The notes beneath the pieces are model-generated. The model was not told the DNA's origin, ran no database searches, and worked only from the letters and a program-made list of their open reading frames with translations. Source: Alligator mississippiensis (Eukaryota > Chordata > Crocodylia > Alligatoridae). From it: DNA of 64,000 nucleotides. Within the stretch, counting starts at the first letter, position 1, and the number at the start of each line of letters is the position of its first letter. Positions 23,276 to 37,300 of this stretch are shown piece after piece. The translations under genes were made by a program, and so were the position numbers. Location: NCBI RefSeq assembly GCF_030867095.1, contig NC_081832.1:61241444-61305443 (forward strand). The letters run 5' to 3'.

Positions 23276-23548
23276 CAGGGGTGGCCAACCTAAGTTGGTA
23301 AGAGAATTTTCTTCCCTACTTGCCCCATGCTTAGGTGAGGACTCAGCAACCTGTGCGGAGCAGCAAGCGAGTTAGCGCAGCTCACTCTGAGGTCAGGCTC
23401 TTGCTCTCTCCGATGCCAAATTGTCCCTGACATGCTTCTGACCCAGCCACTGCTTTCATTGATGTTAAGTTACTGCCAGCATCAAGGGCCAGATGGAACC
23501 TCTTGGCAGGCCATATTTCGTCCACAGGCTGTAAGTTGCCAACCCCTG
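23276..23548. mobile_element. hAT-like element, old
   Basis: Left end 'caggggtggccaacctaag' and right end 'aagttgccaacccctg' are inverted repeats of the common vertebrate hAT type. No duplicated flank survives. Confidence 0.65.
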
Positions 23549-25609
23549 TTATAGGTCATATAATCTCTTCAGACACCATCTGAAAATGTGAAAGTTAAAC
23601 ATTGGAGGCTCTACTTTTTTGTGCTTTTTAAAATGTTAATTGTTTTGTACCAGCTATGTTCAGTTTGGTTCAGGATTACATGAACACTGAGGAGATTTTT
23701 CTTTGCTGGAGTCATCAATATCTGGGTCTTGTCCTGTCATGCAAGTTCTTCTTTATTCTAACTTTGGCCCTTTGAAATTCCTCTTTTATTCTTTGTCAAG
23801 TCCTTTTCTTCTGGTAGGTCTGTAAAAAAAAAAAAAAAATCTTACCCCTTTTGGGAGTCACAAAATGTTTGTTAGTTTTGCCTTTCTTTTTCCTACTAAG
23901 TTTAGCAAGACGGGTATTTATATGGAGTGAAGGGCAGGTGAGAGATCCAATATCTTGAAATACAGGTACGACAAGTCAATACAGATTAAGTCTGGGCTGC
24001 AGTGGTCTCATTGCTGCTGTTTTTCTTTCTGTCATGTTGCTAGCCTGCCCACTGGATTGCTGATCTTTCCCTTTGTTACAAAATGCTGTAGTCATTCTCT
24101 TTCAGACTTTGCCATCTTTACTACCTACCCCTGTTAACCTGTAGTGCCAATAGGAACAAGTAGAAATAGATTGTATGCTCCTCTGATTCACTAGACTAAC
24201 AGATTATGATGAGTTCAAATTCTTAGTGAAGAACCTGGGACTATGCTACTCTCTCACTGAAATGATTGGTAGACCAGATACAATTCTTGGTCTTCACTTT
24301 GTCTACTGAAGAACAAGCAAGTCTTCAGAATTTTCATTAGGAGATTGTGTAGGTTTGCACTTATCTCTCTGTTTTGGAGTTACAGTAATGGCTTTTGTGG
24401 TGTTTCTGTTGAAGACTGACTAAAGGAATTTGCATATTAAGTAATCAGATTTGTCATTCAAGTCTGACCAGTATAGTAGTTCACCCTGTGGCAAGCATAG
24501 GGTATTTAAAAAAGGATCTTTTGACTGAACAGTTAATAGCTTTTAAAACACCTCTTATATCAGCACATGTTATACAGCATGTCTGAGCTGCTTATTTCAA
24601 GCTCTGAAACTGGTGCATTCCAGGACATGGGCGTCAATACAAATCATTGCCATTTTGTAGAAAAGACTACTAAATTTCTGGTAGTTCCTGCTATAAACTG
24701 TGCAGAGAATACTGAAATAAGGTATCTTGTGTGTATGTATTCAGGACCAGTGTGTGTTGTTGTGTTTTATTGTGCTGTATTTTACATGTCATTTTCTTTA
24801 AGCAGTTAATTTTTAGAAAGATGCAAAATAAAAAGTTGCACTTAACTTTGCTTATTACCTATTTTTTTTAACATGAAATGACACACTTATATTTTGAAGA
24901 TATCATGAAAATTATACAACAGTAGCCTTTGTGTCAGAGCTTTATCCTCAGGTCAGTCTGTATAGTTGCCTGATTTCTGGTTGTGGTGAGCACCCTGCAA
25001 CACTAATTGAATCTCATAGTAACTTTAGGTGTTGTGTCCAGAACACCTCAAATTAGTTGCTAAACATTTTTTTTTCTCTTGAAGTACCCCTTGACAAGTA
25101 AAACATGTCATTTCATCAGGCTAATGGGACATGTTAGATTTATGCTGTATCACTGCTGTTTTGTCTTACACACTGAAATAAGGCCTAGGGACAGAAATTA
25201 CACACAAATCGGTATAAGTGATCAGCAGGGATCCAGATTTCCCATGGGGAAAATGGAGAAAACCACAGATTTTCCCCTTTACCGGAGGAAACTGCAGATT
25301 TCTCATTTAGCCAGAGAAACCTGCGGATTTTGCAGTCTTGCAACGAACTCTATGCAGGATGGCAGAGTTCCAGCCTGCAGGGGGCTGAGGGGAGCAGGAG
25401 GAGGGTGGTCAGGCAGGGGGCACCATATGTATGCACATAGCCACCAGGCAGCCTGGGGAGCAGCTCCCACAGGTAGATGAAAGAGGGAGGGGATGGAGTT
25501 GGGCAGGGCTGGGGCTACTGTCCAGCCAGGTGGTGCATTGTTCAGTTCTGTAACGCAACAAAAGTTCGCTACACATAAACCTTTTCAAAATGACCAAAAC
25601 CAGTTTAAG
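23549..25609 (+). other. UBTD2: Intron 1, unique plus possible old transposon
   Basis: Mostly unique. From about 25225 ('cagggatccagatttcccat') to 25500 there are imperfect repeats of 'gaaaccacagattttcccc'-type units, which may be an old hAT relative; ends were not found. Confidence 0.45.
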
Positions 25610-26339
25610 TAGAGGTGCACTGATGCATCAGTCCGATATCAGATCGGCACCAATATAAAGAAAATTATATAAGAAATTAGTCTGAAGTGACTGATAATTT
25701 GCCAATTAAATGCTCAAGCGTGTACGCTGCCGCAGCGCAGCAGGCAGGCAGCGAGAAGCACGAGTCCAGCAGCTTGAAGAGCTGTGACCAGCTGGTAAGT
25801 CTGGTGTGGTGGAAGGGGCATGAAGGGCCAGATCAGTGTCCCCACAGTGAGGGAGGGAGTGGGGCTGGGCTTGGGGTAGGCACTACCCAGCCGGAGTGGG
25901 GCAGGCAATGGACGGAGCCGCGGCTTGTCGGGGGGAGGAGGGGCTGCTGCTGCTGCACACCGCTCGTCCAGCAGCTTGTCCCACTGCTGCTCCCACCACT
26001 TGGCCCCAGCCTACAGCTGCAGCCAGCCCTGCCTCATCACACGCAGATCCAGGGGCACAGCCCTCACCCCCGTGCCCCACCCCCCAACCGCACTCCCTGG
26101 ATAAGCCGGAGCTCTGTCCTGCACCAACCTCGCCACCCCTGGGCAGTGCCTGGCCCAGCCCCACTCTATCCCTCACTGCGGGGGCCATTGATCTACCTTC
26201 CCCCCCTCCCCCCTTTCACCACAACAAACTTACCAGCTGGACTCAGGTGTATTGGAAATCGGATTGGTATCAGCTGATGTGCCTTCTTAAAAATCAGCTG
26301 TCAGTATCGGCTCCCAAAATGTCCATCGGTGCATCCCTA
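25610..26339. mobile_element. hAT transposon, GC-rich interior
   Basis: Ends 'tagaggtgcactgatgcat' and 'atcggtgcatcccta', followed inside by 'cagtccgatatcagatcggc' and 'gctgtcagtatcggctccc', the well-known 'gatatcggatcggcaccgata' style. Flanks AGTTTAAG and GATTTAAG match at 6 of 8 bases. The middle (25780-26200) is C-rich, and its 196-, 151- and 101-codon frames are not convincing genes. Confidence 0.75.
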
Positions 26340-26390
26340 GATTTAAGATAAACCTGGATGGATATAGTATCACACTTAATTGATTTAGGT

Positions 26391-27489
26391 CAGGGGTTGT
26401 CAACCAGGGGTATGTGTACCCCTAGGGGTACTTAGAAATACCTTAGGGGTATTCACAGGCAGGCTGGGACTAAGCATGCCCTGGGGCACAGGAGCGTCTT
26501 CCCCGGTGCATTCCCATATTTTGCTTCATACCCCAGGGAGAGGGAAGGGCGCGCTGAGCGCCACTGGCCCCACGCGTTACACTGCAGAGCCTCCCTGCCC
26601 CCCATTTCAGTTTGCTCTCTGTGCCTGCTCCTAGGAGCAGAGCCGGGGGGGGGCAGCAGTGTCCCTCTGTGGGTTGCACATGTGCCGCTCAGATGGCCAG
26701 ACGGGGCAGGCGGGCAGGTTTGCACACAGTGGCCACCACCATTGCCACCCCGCGCTGCTGCACCCCATGCTGCTTTCTTATGGCCACTTGCATGTGTGGC
26801 TCCATGGGCTGGTGACACGTGGCACGCTTGGCTGGGTGCATGGTCCGTCACCGGTCCATGGAGCTGCACATGCGACCAGTCGTGCGACAGTGGCGGTGGC
26901 GACGGCAGCCATCGCGTGCAAGACCCCGCTGTCCAGCCATCCGGGCGACATATATGCAGCCCGCAGAGGGGCACCACTGCCCTCGCCCCCCTGGCCCTAC
27001 ACCTAGGAGCAGGCACAGAGACACGCTTCCCCTCCAGCCTACCATTTGCGATCTGGCCCTTCCTCTCCCCTTTCCCCCACACACATTTACGTACTGCGGG
27101 GGTGGCATCTGTGTGTGTTTCTGCATCCATGTGTCTGTCTGCGTGTCTGTCCCCTGCCTGCCCGACAGCAGCAGGCACATGGAGTTGCGCAGCTCTTGGG
27201 GCAGTGGGGTACCGAGTCCAGCCTGCAGCAGCAGCTGCCTACACCCCGCGCACAAGTCTGGGGGGCTACATACCCCCTTCCCCATGCACCCCCAGACGAA
27301 CCGCTCTCATGGCTCCATTGCACACTCCACCTGAGCTGTGCAGCCCTGCACCACTCCCTCCCTCACCATGGGGGCCTGGATCTGCCTACCTCCCCCCCTT
27401 TAAAAACAAGAGAAAAATATAAAGGGGTACATGAGGTGAAACTTTGAGGCAGAAGCGGTACGCTTGTTAAAAAAGGTTGAAAACACCTG
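26391..27489. mobile_element. hAT fold-back transposon with exact 8-base target duplication
   Basis: Starts 'caggggttgtcaaccagggg' and ends 'aggttgaaaacacctg'; both flanks are ATTTAGGT (26383-26390, 27490-27497). The 1.1-kb body is CpG-rich and palindromic: GTGCCTGCTCCTAGG at 26621-26635 is perfectly inverted at 27002-27016, with longer imperfect arms around it. No transposase. Overlapping frames of 241 and 246 codons on opposite strands reflect composition. Confidence 0.85.
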
Positions 27490-30400
27490 ATTTAGGTGAA
27501 ATCAGTTTATTGAACTTCTGTCCCAGATCAAGGTGTTATCTCTTCTGTCTGTGGAGGCAGACCAGTTAATGAAACTCCTCTTTTCATTTGCTTTTTCTTT
27601 TCATCTGCTCTCTCCACCTATCCCTCCCACTCCTGGCTTTTCCCCTCAGCAGTGGTTTGAGCTGCGTTCTGATTTAAGTGATCTTTTTTTTCTAAAAAAG
27701 ATCCTGCTTGGAGTTTGGGCTTCCAAAGCTGAAAGTAGCAAAAACCTTCACTGAATTTTAAGTAAATATAATAAATGAAACATTAGTGGTGCTTTAAAGA
27801 TTTATGACCAGAATAAATGTGGTGAGAAGGTAGTACAATTATTAGTATTCTGTCCTGAACTGAGCTTTCAAAAGTAGTGACTTTTTTTTTTTTTTATAGC
27901 AAACAATATAATACACTTCTTTCAGGGCACAGTTAAGTAATATAGTTGATGAGTCGCAAATTGCAATACAATTCAAGCAGTTAATAAGGACTTCTAGCAT
28001 ATCGCTGTAACAGCATAGAAAAGCTTAAGTAGCTGAAGTCGTGTTCAGGTAGTTTAGTTAAGAGAAAATATGTGGTCTTTTCCATCAAAAGAAAAGGGAT
28101 TTTTCTACATGGCAGAGGAGGAAAAGAAGCTGAAATGATGTGGGTTGGTATTTGGGTGGGAGGAGTATGTGGTGGAAGGGAGGAGGGAATGTTTTCTAAG
28201 AAATAAAATTCTGATTCATAAGTAAGCTGGGTCAGTTCCCACAGGAGTGTTTGCAAGTGGAAAAAAAGGCTCCAGTTGATTACAGCCAGCCTGCAATGTA
28301 ACTTTAAAAGTAAGGTTGCAAAAATTCCTTTGTTCTAATGTCATTTTTAAAAGAGAAATCATAATAAATAACCACCCTACTCTTGAATGGTGTTTACTTT
28401 TTATAAGCAAACAAGGACTGAGGTACTTGAAAGTTTTGATATATAAAAACAGTCCCACTCTTCCTCATGAGTTCATGATCAAACATTGTACACAAAAAGA
28501 GAAATTCTGAGGCAGTGATTTTCAATGTACTACGTCTGCTGTACTTTAAGATCCCTTTTCTTGTGCTATAACAACTTAATTTTTTTCTTGCTTTCTTTGT
28601 AGGATAACTGTTTTGCAACCTGTTGCACCAACTATATTAAAGTACACACTAGTAGTTTATAGAAGTTTCATGTTCCCCAGTTCCTGTCTCATCATATTCA
28701 GAATAACTTTTTGATCTGGCCTGATGCAATGCTACTTCCTCCTGTGGAAGAGTAACTTCCAGTACCTCTGCTGTTCATTGTAGCTTTCCAAAGTAGTGCT
28801 CAGGGTAAAAACTAAAAAAAAATAAAAGCTTAGCTTCACTGCTGGTATTGAGCACCCTTGGAGGTATAGTCATAAACAAGACTGGTTAAGGTACCAAGCA
28901 CTAACACATACTTCCTTCAGTAGTTGGAAGCATTTGTTTACTTTTTGGTGGGGAAGTAGGAAAAGATGTTGGTATAAAATAGGCAATCTTTTATTCGCCC
29001 TTCTAGCTGCCTTTGGATAGCAGGCTTCTGGGACATCATTCAGAAGTTGAAAAGTTATTTTAGTATGACTTTTTCCCCTTTTGAGGTTAGAGACTTAGTA
29101 GCAATGCTGTGTTTTGTTCATTGACCTCAGATTAGTGAAATTGGAAACAATTACTTTCAGAAGCAAAGTATATTTGACATAAAAGTTAATTGCACTTCAG
29201 ACTCCCAAATCCTGAATTCCCATAGGAATACAATGCATGAGCTTATCACATCAACTTCATTTTCATCTTGTCCACTTCATACACTCTAGTTATGAATTTT
29301 CACTTGCTGAAAGACTGCTGACCTTTAGTTGATGCCAGGGCCACCAAGAGCTTTATATATGTGTTTGGCCTTCAGAGTCATCTGTTTGTCTTGTGCACTG
29401 AAAACAAGAGAGTTTTATTTGCTCACACTGATGATAGGCTTTTGGCATTTATGTTGTGACTCTGCAGTCAGGGATTTGGCATGGTTGGTGAATCTGCTTG
29501 TCAGGAGCTAATGCACAGAGGCTGTTCAGCTGAATTCTTGGTGGAATTGACTGTACCATAGCTACAGATTTCTAATGGTGGATCCTGTCACATGACATTC
29601 CTCTGTATAAGGGTGCAGTGAGCAAGGCTGGGCTCAAAATTACCCTGCATGTGAAATGAAAAGCTATGAAATGACCCACTGCATAAAGGAAATAAAATAC
29701 GAGGAAAGGGGAAAGAGCCTGTAGCCACTTACTCTGATATTCCTCCCTGGTAGGGCTGCTGAATGAGACACTTAAACTGTAATTAGTTATCTGAAAATGG
29801 GAATAATCTGCTTTCTATATGGTAGCTACTTAAAACCTAAGAATTGGCAGAAGAAAGTTACTTTTTATTGTTCTACATTGTCAACAACAAATGTTATCTC
29901 TTCCCTTTGTTCTGCGCCAAATGCGCAAAGTGGCATTAATCCATCACTGAAATTGGAATGCGAGTTACCCAAGTATCAGCAAATGCGAGAGTTAACATTC
30001 TAACAGCAGGCTTCACTCTGTCACATTGTGCAGCTTGTATAATTTATGGAAAATGTTTTACAATGCACTGTGTAGCTTGATATTTTACTGTCTTAATCTG
30101 TACACAATAAAATATGCAGGATGTCTATCTAATGTGGTCTACTTAATGTTGTCGTTGGATACTTAACTTTGCATTTCCTGGCTTTTGCTGACCATAGCCC
30201 TTATGCTACCGGCATTACACACTCAAGTATTACTTACTTTTCCTCACTTTCAATGAGCCACATACTACTCAAGTGAGTAATAACTAAAGGATGTGGCTGT
30301 GCAAGTTGGATGTTGTATTGAGGATTTTAAAGTTTTCTAGTTCTTTGCAAAACACATCTCAGGAAACATAAACGCTTATTAACTGCTCTGAATGCTGAAG

Positions 30401-32489
30401 AGGCTGGATATCCTTCAGTTACCTTAAATATTTACAGTGACACAAGTGCCATCACATCTTGACAGCTTACAGTAGTGTGAAATGTAGAAGCAGTGCAAAT
30501 TCTACAGGCAACAAGTGCAGAAGTTGCTCATTTCAAATCCCAGCCAGAGTGAGTTTATGAATTCACTGGAGCTGTTTTCAAGCCTTTTTTTTTTTGCTAA
30601 TTAGGACCTACTGTCTTAAACCAAAAATAACACTCAGTGACGGTACAAATACTGACCAAACGACACTTTCAGATGTACATGCATGGTAGCTAATTTTCAT
30701 AACTATTTTTCCATTTTTTTTTCTAGCACTGGTAGAATTAGGGACTTCCCAAAGAAATCGTATTACAAGTAGAACTTCAGAGTGCAGGTGTTTTGAAGTT
30801 AACTGTGGGAGTAGCTGGTAGAAATTTTACAGGTTAACATGAGGCTTTTTCTGTCACTTTGCAGAACTCAAATATGACCAGAGATTTTGAAGGGGGGAAC
30901 TCTTATGCTGAAGTTACCATGATCAGTCCACCCGAAAAAGTCAGTTTTGCAGGAGAATAAAAGTGGGTGAAAAACGTACAATCAAAAATATTTTTGAGTC
31001 TTGATTATAGTGGTCCTACAACTTGCTCACTGTAACATGGGTACCACAGAACTAAATGTGGGAGTTAGGCTGCAAACTTATTGTATTGAAGATAGCTAGT
31101 AGCAGAAAAGAGATTTTTTTTGTTTTTGTTTTTCTGGGGTTTTTTAAACAACACTGAAACTTGAAAATCATAATTCTAGAGATTTCTGAAAAGGGAAAGG
31201 TTGGTTTTGTTTTTGTTTCTAGTAGGTGAGTTTGTTACCCATCATGTGGTTTTCCCACAGTCTTAACTTGAAAATTTGCCTTCCCTTTCATGCTCTTCAA
31301 GTTACAGTGCAGAGAAGATGAAAACATGAGTTTCCTCAATGAGAGTGAAGTGTTCAAAAAAAGAAAATCGGAAATTAAATATCAACAGTTTATAATATAA
31401 TGCCATAGTTAGTATGGAATGATGCTATGTGATCTAAATAAATGAGCAAACATTTAGCTATGATATAGCTGGTTGAGCTACTGTTATTGACACTTAACTT
31501 CTCTATAAATATAACTTCTATAACTTCTCTATAAAACTTCTCTGACAGTTTGACCAGCATAAGGTAAAAGTGTTTTTCTGTTTCAACACAGTGAGAAGAT
31601 ACCAGTCTATGAGAATTTCAGTCCCCCTGAGTGTTGCATCAAGACACTATGTTAGCTTGGATACCATTATAATTTAATATGGCACGTGCTACCTACCATA
31701 AAAAGCTTGTTTCCTTTGTATTTTAAAATGGAGTCCCAAAGCTAAGTCCTATAAGCAAGAGCACTCTGAACTTGTGAGAGGGATTTCTCACAGCATTTGG
31801 TTTTTTGCTATTCTTTAAAATCTTGTCTGTGAATAGGTTCTTTTAAAAATAAAATACTTATAAAATAGTGAGTGAATAAGCTCCCCACCACCTGATTTAT
31901 CAGCATCCCAATATCTGTGCAAGCAAGAGCATTTTAGAAGATTGGGAATTTCTGCATGACAGCTGTCTGGTGAGGTGGTTAATTGTTTTAGTGAAAATTG
32001 CTAATCCACACACTTGCAATTTCTTGTATAAAATATTTTTTGACAAAGGCATTACAGAGCACCACATAAGTCCTATGTACCAGGCTTAATATTTTCAAGT
32101 GCAGTTCCTTGCACATAATGGAATACCAGAATTACAAAATGCAAATGTTTTAAAGGAACAAAATGTTTTTGATTCAGCCTTCCTGAAACTTGCATTCAGT
32201 GAGTCCCCCTTTCAGCAAATACTGAAGTGGGTGCTTCACTTCATGCTCCTAAGTAGTGCCTCTGAGGTTGATGGGAATACTGCTGTTCATATTTGAAGGA
32301 TCAGTGCCTTGCTTACTAAGGAATAAATCCTGCTTAACTTTCACATGGCCAAGTGGCACTTACGTAGCTGCATAACTTCAGTTTTTGGCACTTAGGCACA
32401 GTTTGAGATTCTGTTTTCATCTGTCAGAACAGGAAGACCATGTGGGCATGCTTGCTGGAAGTAGGGAGGAGGCCCTCCAACCTTTTTTA

Positions 32490-32800
32490 GCTTAATAACC
32501 TAGTGATTAAGGCACTTGGCCGTGGAGTGGAAGACATTGTTTCTATGCCCCCCACCCCCACTGGAATTGAGTCCGTCTCCTGATTCCTAGTGAAGTACTC
32601 TAACCACCAGGCCATGGATAGATATCACTTGGAGTGCTCTCCTACCCTAGCTCATAGCCTGGTAGTTAAAGTACTTTGCTATAAAGCAGACAGCACAGAT
32701 TCAACGCCCCTGTGAGTGAAGAGGGTTAGAACTTGGTTGTCCTGCTTCCAGGTCAAGGGCCCAACCACTAGGCTATTGAGCTAAAAAGTAGATGGTCCTT
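32490..32800 (+). repeat. Possible tRNA-derived SINE, two tRNA-like units
   Basis: Two related stretches occur one after the other: 'cctagtgattaaggcacttg' near 32500 and 'gcctggtagttaaagtactt' near 32660. The second is followed by 'cagattcaacgcccctgtg', which resembles a Pol III B box (GATTCAAcgCC). 'Accaccaggcc' and 'accactaggct' occur in between and after. No cloverleaf is good enough to call a tRNA gene. Confidence 0.4.
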
Positions 32801-34286
32801 CCATCTCCTCTCCTCCCCTGGCATCTAACACCCACTAGTAATGATTTTTCTGTGACTGAAGTTTCAGGACTTTCCTGGCATTATGTACATTCCCAGTCAG
32901 TTCTGTCACCCCCCTGAGTAGTCATGTGGCCAGAGTACATCCTGGTTAGCACGCTTGGCTGGGCTAGTGCAACTGTGCTGAGTCCCAGCCTGTGCCTAAG
33001 TGCCTTAAAAAACCGCAGGTATGCAGTTACGTGAATGAGAAATAAGATGTGGCCTAAGTCATACCAGGTGTCTTATTATCTGGATGAATTAGTTTGTGCA
33101 TGAAGAGCCAAGTCGCTTTCACTTTTCTTGAAAATACAAGATGTAACCCAGGCCTGTCACCCATTCCTAGATAATCTTAAACTTCTTAAGGTGTGTTTTT
33201 ATAGTTTGTAGATAGCATAGAAGTCCCCTCTTCCAGAAGACCTGTCCCAAATCCCCCTTGTCTGTTAGCACATAAAAAGAGAAGAGAAGCAGTAAGGAAA
33301 TGTTAATAGTGAAAAGGGTAGTGGATGAGGACAGCGTAATGAAATTGGGCACAAGGTAAAGGTTGTACTTACGTTTTCTGTGATTTGCTGTGCAAAAAAA
33401 AAATGGTCAATTAGCAAGAGCATTTTAAAAACATGTTTTTGAGGTCTCCCTATAATTCCTTCATGCCTTCAGCTACCAAGGAACTTCTTCTTTCCTGCTT
33501 CTTGCTCACTGAGGACAACATCAAATCTCTTCCTTTGCACTGTGTAACTCACTTCATGCATCAGGAGTGTTCAACTTCTGAGGGGCCATAGGCATGTTGC
33601 CCTGACACTGGGCTGCACTGACCATCTGGGGCAGAAGCTGAAGGAGGCACTTTACTGAGGGAAGGCTGGGGGGTGGGAGTTGGGATTGGTGCTGATGCTT
33701 TTATAGTGCCTGCTATCAACTATCTATTGAAATCAATATTTCACCAAATTCCTGGAACTCATTTTTGAATGGTATTTCTATGGCTCATCTATGTGGTTGG
33801 GCTGAATAAGATACATACCAGAGGAGGCTTTGTAGTTACAGGAAGGCTTCAAAGGAATGTGTATTTCTGTAAACAAGGAATAGCAGCAACAAATTTGCCT
33901 GGTTAAAATAAGTTCTGCGAAGTCCTTATCTCTCTTGGATTTATTAATGTTTGCTCCAATACTACATAATGAAGTTTTTGCTGTCAGTTGCATCTTACGT
34001 AGTTCTTAACATTGCAGTTTATTTTCATTTTATAAATATCCATATCTCTCCAAATGAACTCCAGAAAATCTCAAATTGAAAACCTAAAAATGTTTATAGT
34101 GAACATAACACCACTGGACCAGCTAAATCCACAGGCTTTAAACTGGTCGCAAATTATACACATTTGTGCTGATAGTATTACAGCAGCTTCCCATGGGTTT
34201 TCTGGGTCAACTGAAATAGAAATACATTAATTATGTGTACCCCAAATATTTTCTGTTACATAGAAATTATCAGATTCTCTCATTTT

Positions 34287-34352
34287 GCAGGGGGCTGGAC
34301 CCGATGATCTTGTCAGGTCCCTTCCAGCCCCTAACATCTATGAATCTATGAA
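34287..34352 (+). mobile_element. CR1 LINE tail remnant
   Basis: About 65 bases match the CR1 3' end: a 'gggggctggacccgatgatc' stretch, 'aggtcccttccagcccctaac', and a double 'atctatgaatctatga'. Nothing upstream of it is recognisable as CR1, so it is a dead-on-arrival, extremely 5'-truncated insertion. Confidence 0.85.
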
Positions 34353-37300
34353 TGAAACATCATCAGAGTAGAAAAGGAGGGAAAGATGAATTGCAGTCTT
34401 GCAGTTATTATGGCAATAGCATCACTCCTACATTCACGGAGACTGGGAATGAATATTATAATTTGATAATGCATTAAAATACTAAGAAATTAATGCACTG
34501 TAGATCCAAATAAGCCTCTAATTTTTATAAACCCCTTCTAATGCACATTAAAAGATGATAAAGTTTTGTTTTCCTTTGTATTGAGTGCTACATGATTCAT
34601 TCAGTAGGCAAAAGGATTGTTTTTTCTGTTGAAGCCAAATTAATTGTATTTAAGTGGAATCATTTGCAATGCTCTTGCCATTATTTGAATGAAGTGAATC
34701 ACTGCAAAACAGCTGTTCCTTTTTAAAAAAAGGAAACTTTGACAGTGTTGCCCAGACCTCACTCACATAGGAGGACATTCAGTGAATAATTTTTGCATTG
34801 AAGTCCAGTTGTCTAAAATCTCCACATTGCTGTGCCTTTCTTGTAGAAGAAACAATTGCTTAAATATATGTTCCAGAGCCTGCTTGCTGTAATGGGGGAG
34901 GAACTCAGTGCTTTCAGGAGTATTTTTTCCTCCTTTCATCTCATGTTGTGGTTGCTTTGAGGATTCTGCCTGATTAATCTCACTCAGAATTACCTTTTGC
35001 TGAAATGCACTTTCAGTGTGTGGTTGTCCTTTGTAGTATTGTTGCACGTAGGAGCAAAAATTGTGAACCAGGAGCTTCTTATGCTAGTCAAAAACCACAC
35101 AAAAAGGCAGTCCATATCCTTCAGTCTGCTAATATAATTGACTGTCCTAGGGTAGGCAAGAGCAAGGTCTTTTCTCTGACCTTTCCTCCTTTTAATATGG
35201 GTTTGGTCTACCTACCTGAAACTATGTAAGGAGAAATCTGATTCCTAATTTGTCAGGATCTTGCTAGTCCTCTTCTCTTTGCAGAGTTAGGGTTACTTAC
35301 AGTATTATAACTGAGTTTCACTGTCTTTTGAAAAAGACAACCCCTTACTTCTATGTCGGAGTTGTGACTGAGAAGAATCTGCTTCACAGTCTTGTAGTAT
35401 TATATCTGAACTCGCAAGGACCAATGAGCTCTTTGTATATTTAAATATAAAAACGACCTGTCTCATCAGATACCGTATAAGAATGATCAGGTAGAGTGAC
35501 AGTGGTTGATTGTTGCAGGGGAAAGAAAAGCACCATTCTTTCTAGAAACTGGTCTCGAGTCAAAAGTGACATCATCTGATTAAATTCTTACATTGTTTTG
35601 TATATCACTTTAGAATATGATATACTATTTTACTTTGGAAAGGAGGTGTTTAAGAGATGGAAAAGTATGATATTATACTAGTTTTAATTAGAAAGGTTTC
35701 TTTTAAATCTAAAATGTGCCGGGTTTCATTTAATAGGAAAATTATGCATTCTTAAAGACTGCTATCATCTGCAACTGCTTTAGTTTCATTAGCAGAGAAT
35801 TCTAAACATGGTGTCTGGTCAATAAGGATTTTATCCAAATCAGGAAACAAAGTTCCTAGATTAGTATGTAGACCCCAAAAGGAATGTCATTCTTTTTCTG
35901 AGCAGTAGCAGATGTTGGGACCTTGCTGTTGGTTTCCTGTTAGATGAGACTTGAATGATGTGGCATTTGGCTATATACTTTAATTAATTTTATTTGTAAA
36001 CATACCACCAGGCCTAGAACAGAGGTGGCCACAAGTGGCAGGCAACGCTCTCAGAGATCTCATCCCAACCATCAGTGCCAGTTTCAAGGAAGCAAATCTG
36101 CTTCAAGAATTGACCAGTTACCAAGATTAAGATCAAATACAAACTCTCTTGTTCTTGTGGCTTCTCCAGATTTGGTTCCCCTCAAATACTATTTTCACGT
36201 ACTTTGTTACTCTATAGAACATTGCTATTTTTTGTCATCTTAAAGGAGATGTTTCAGCACAAGTTAGGAATGTGAATCTTTTCAGTACACCAATCCTGAC
36301 TTTTCTTTGTTTGGGAAAAAATAACGCATTTAAATATGGTACAAGTGCTGAAATCATCTATGTTAATAAGGTTTGCTGGCTGTTAGTAGTAGCACACCCT
36401 GGTGCTGTTTTCCCTAAACGCTTGTTGGATTTAGATTCTGCCCTATGTTTCAGAGCAAGACGGAAAGAGAAATATTATTTAAGCCCTGTTAGCTTCTTGT
36501 TGTATATTTGCATCATTTACCACCAAATGCTACTGGGAGGGCTACCATTTCATACTTAAACCTGGAAGTGTTCCTAAATAAAGCTTTAAAGCTTGTAACA
36601 AGTGTTGCACAAAATCAAAGGTGGTAATTGTTGGACATAACCTTTTTTATTTTCTAAACTGACACCTCTTGTCAAGCAGAAGACTGTACCTATTGATCTA
36701 ACCTTGATTTTTAACTCTTTTCTGAGTTTACCTGTTACTATATGATTGTTGTTCCTGCCAGATTTCTGAGCTGAATTTCATTTGTTTGAGTCTGCTCCCA
36801 GCCTGTAATAATATCCCACCTTTCCCTCATTTACCTCTTAACTATAAGAACTACCTAGTTGAGTTCCCTAAGTTAGCAAATTCCATTCACTTCCCATAAA
36901 AGCCAGATTAAAGTTTTCACACCATTTTTCCTTGCTCTTATGCTCTTATTTTGAACCTTTCTTTTATAGGTGTCCTTGTTTATGTTACAGTGAGGTGAAT
37001 GAGGAACACAACTAGAGACTTCGGAAACTTTTAAAAAGTATATAAAAATAAATCGGATGTGTGTGTCTGTGTGGAACAGGGGTGAATTTCATACACTGCT
37101 GCCAAATGAAGAGGCTTTTGGTATGTAACTGTCAGTGGCCGAGTTTTTGGTATACTATTCATCTAAAGCTCTAATCAACAAGAAAATTGAGTCGGGGCAT
37201 AATTTGATGACAGTTTTTTTCACTGAACTTTATTCATGATGAGAAAAATCTATAGGTTTCCTTACCCCTCTCCTGAAAAGGGGAGAGGTTAAAAATGCTT

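Noticed and set aside
26453-27422. Open frames of 241 (minus) and 246 (plus) codons
   Set aside because: They overlap on opposite strands inside a GC-rich fold-back hAT with exact target duplication, are low in complexity (Pro/Ala/Cys/His-rich) and match no family.
32490-32800. Genuine tRNA genes
   Set aside because: Only partial A/B-box resemblance and no cloverleaf; kept as a possible SINE instead.
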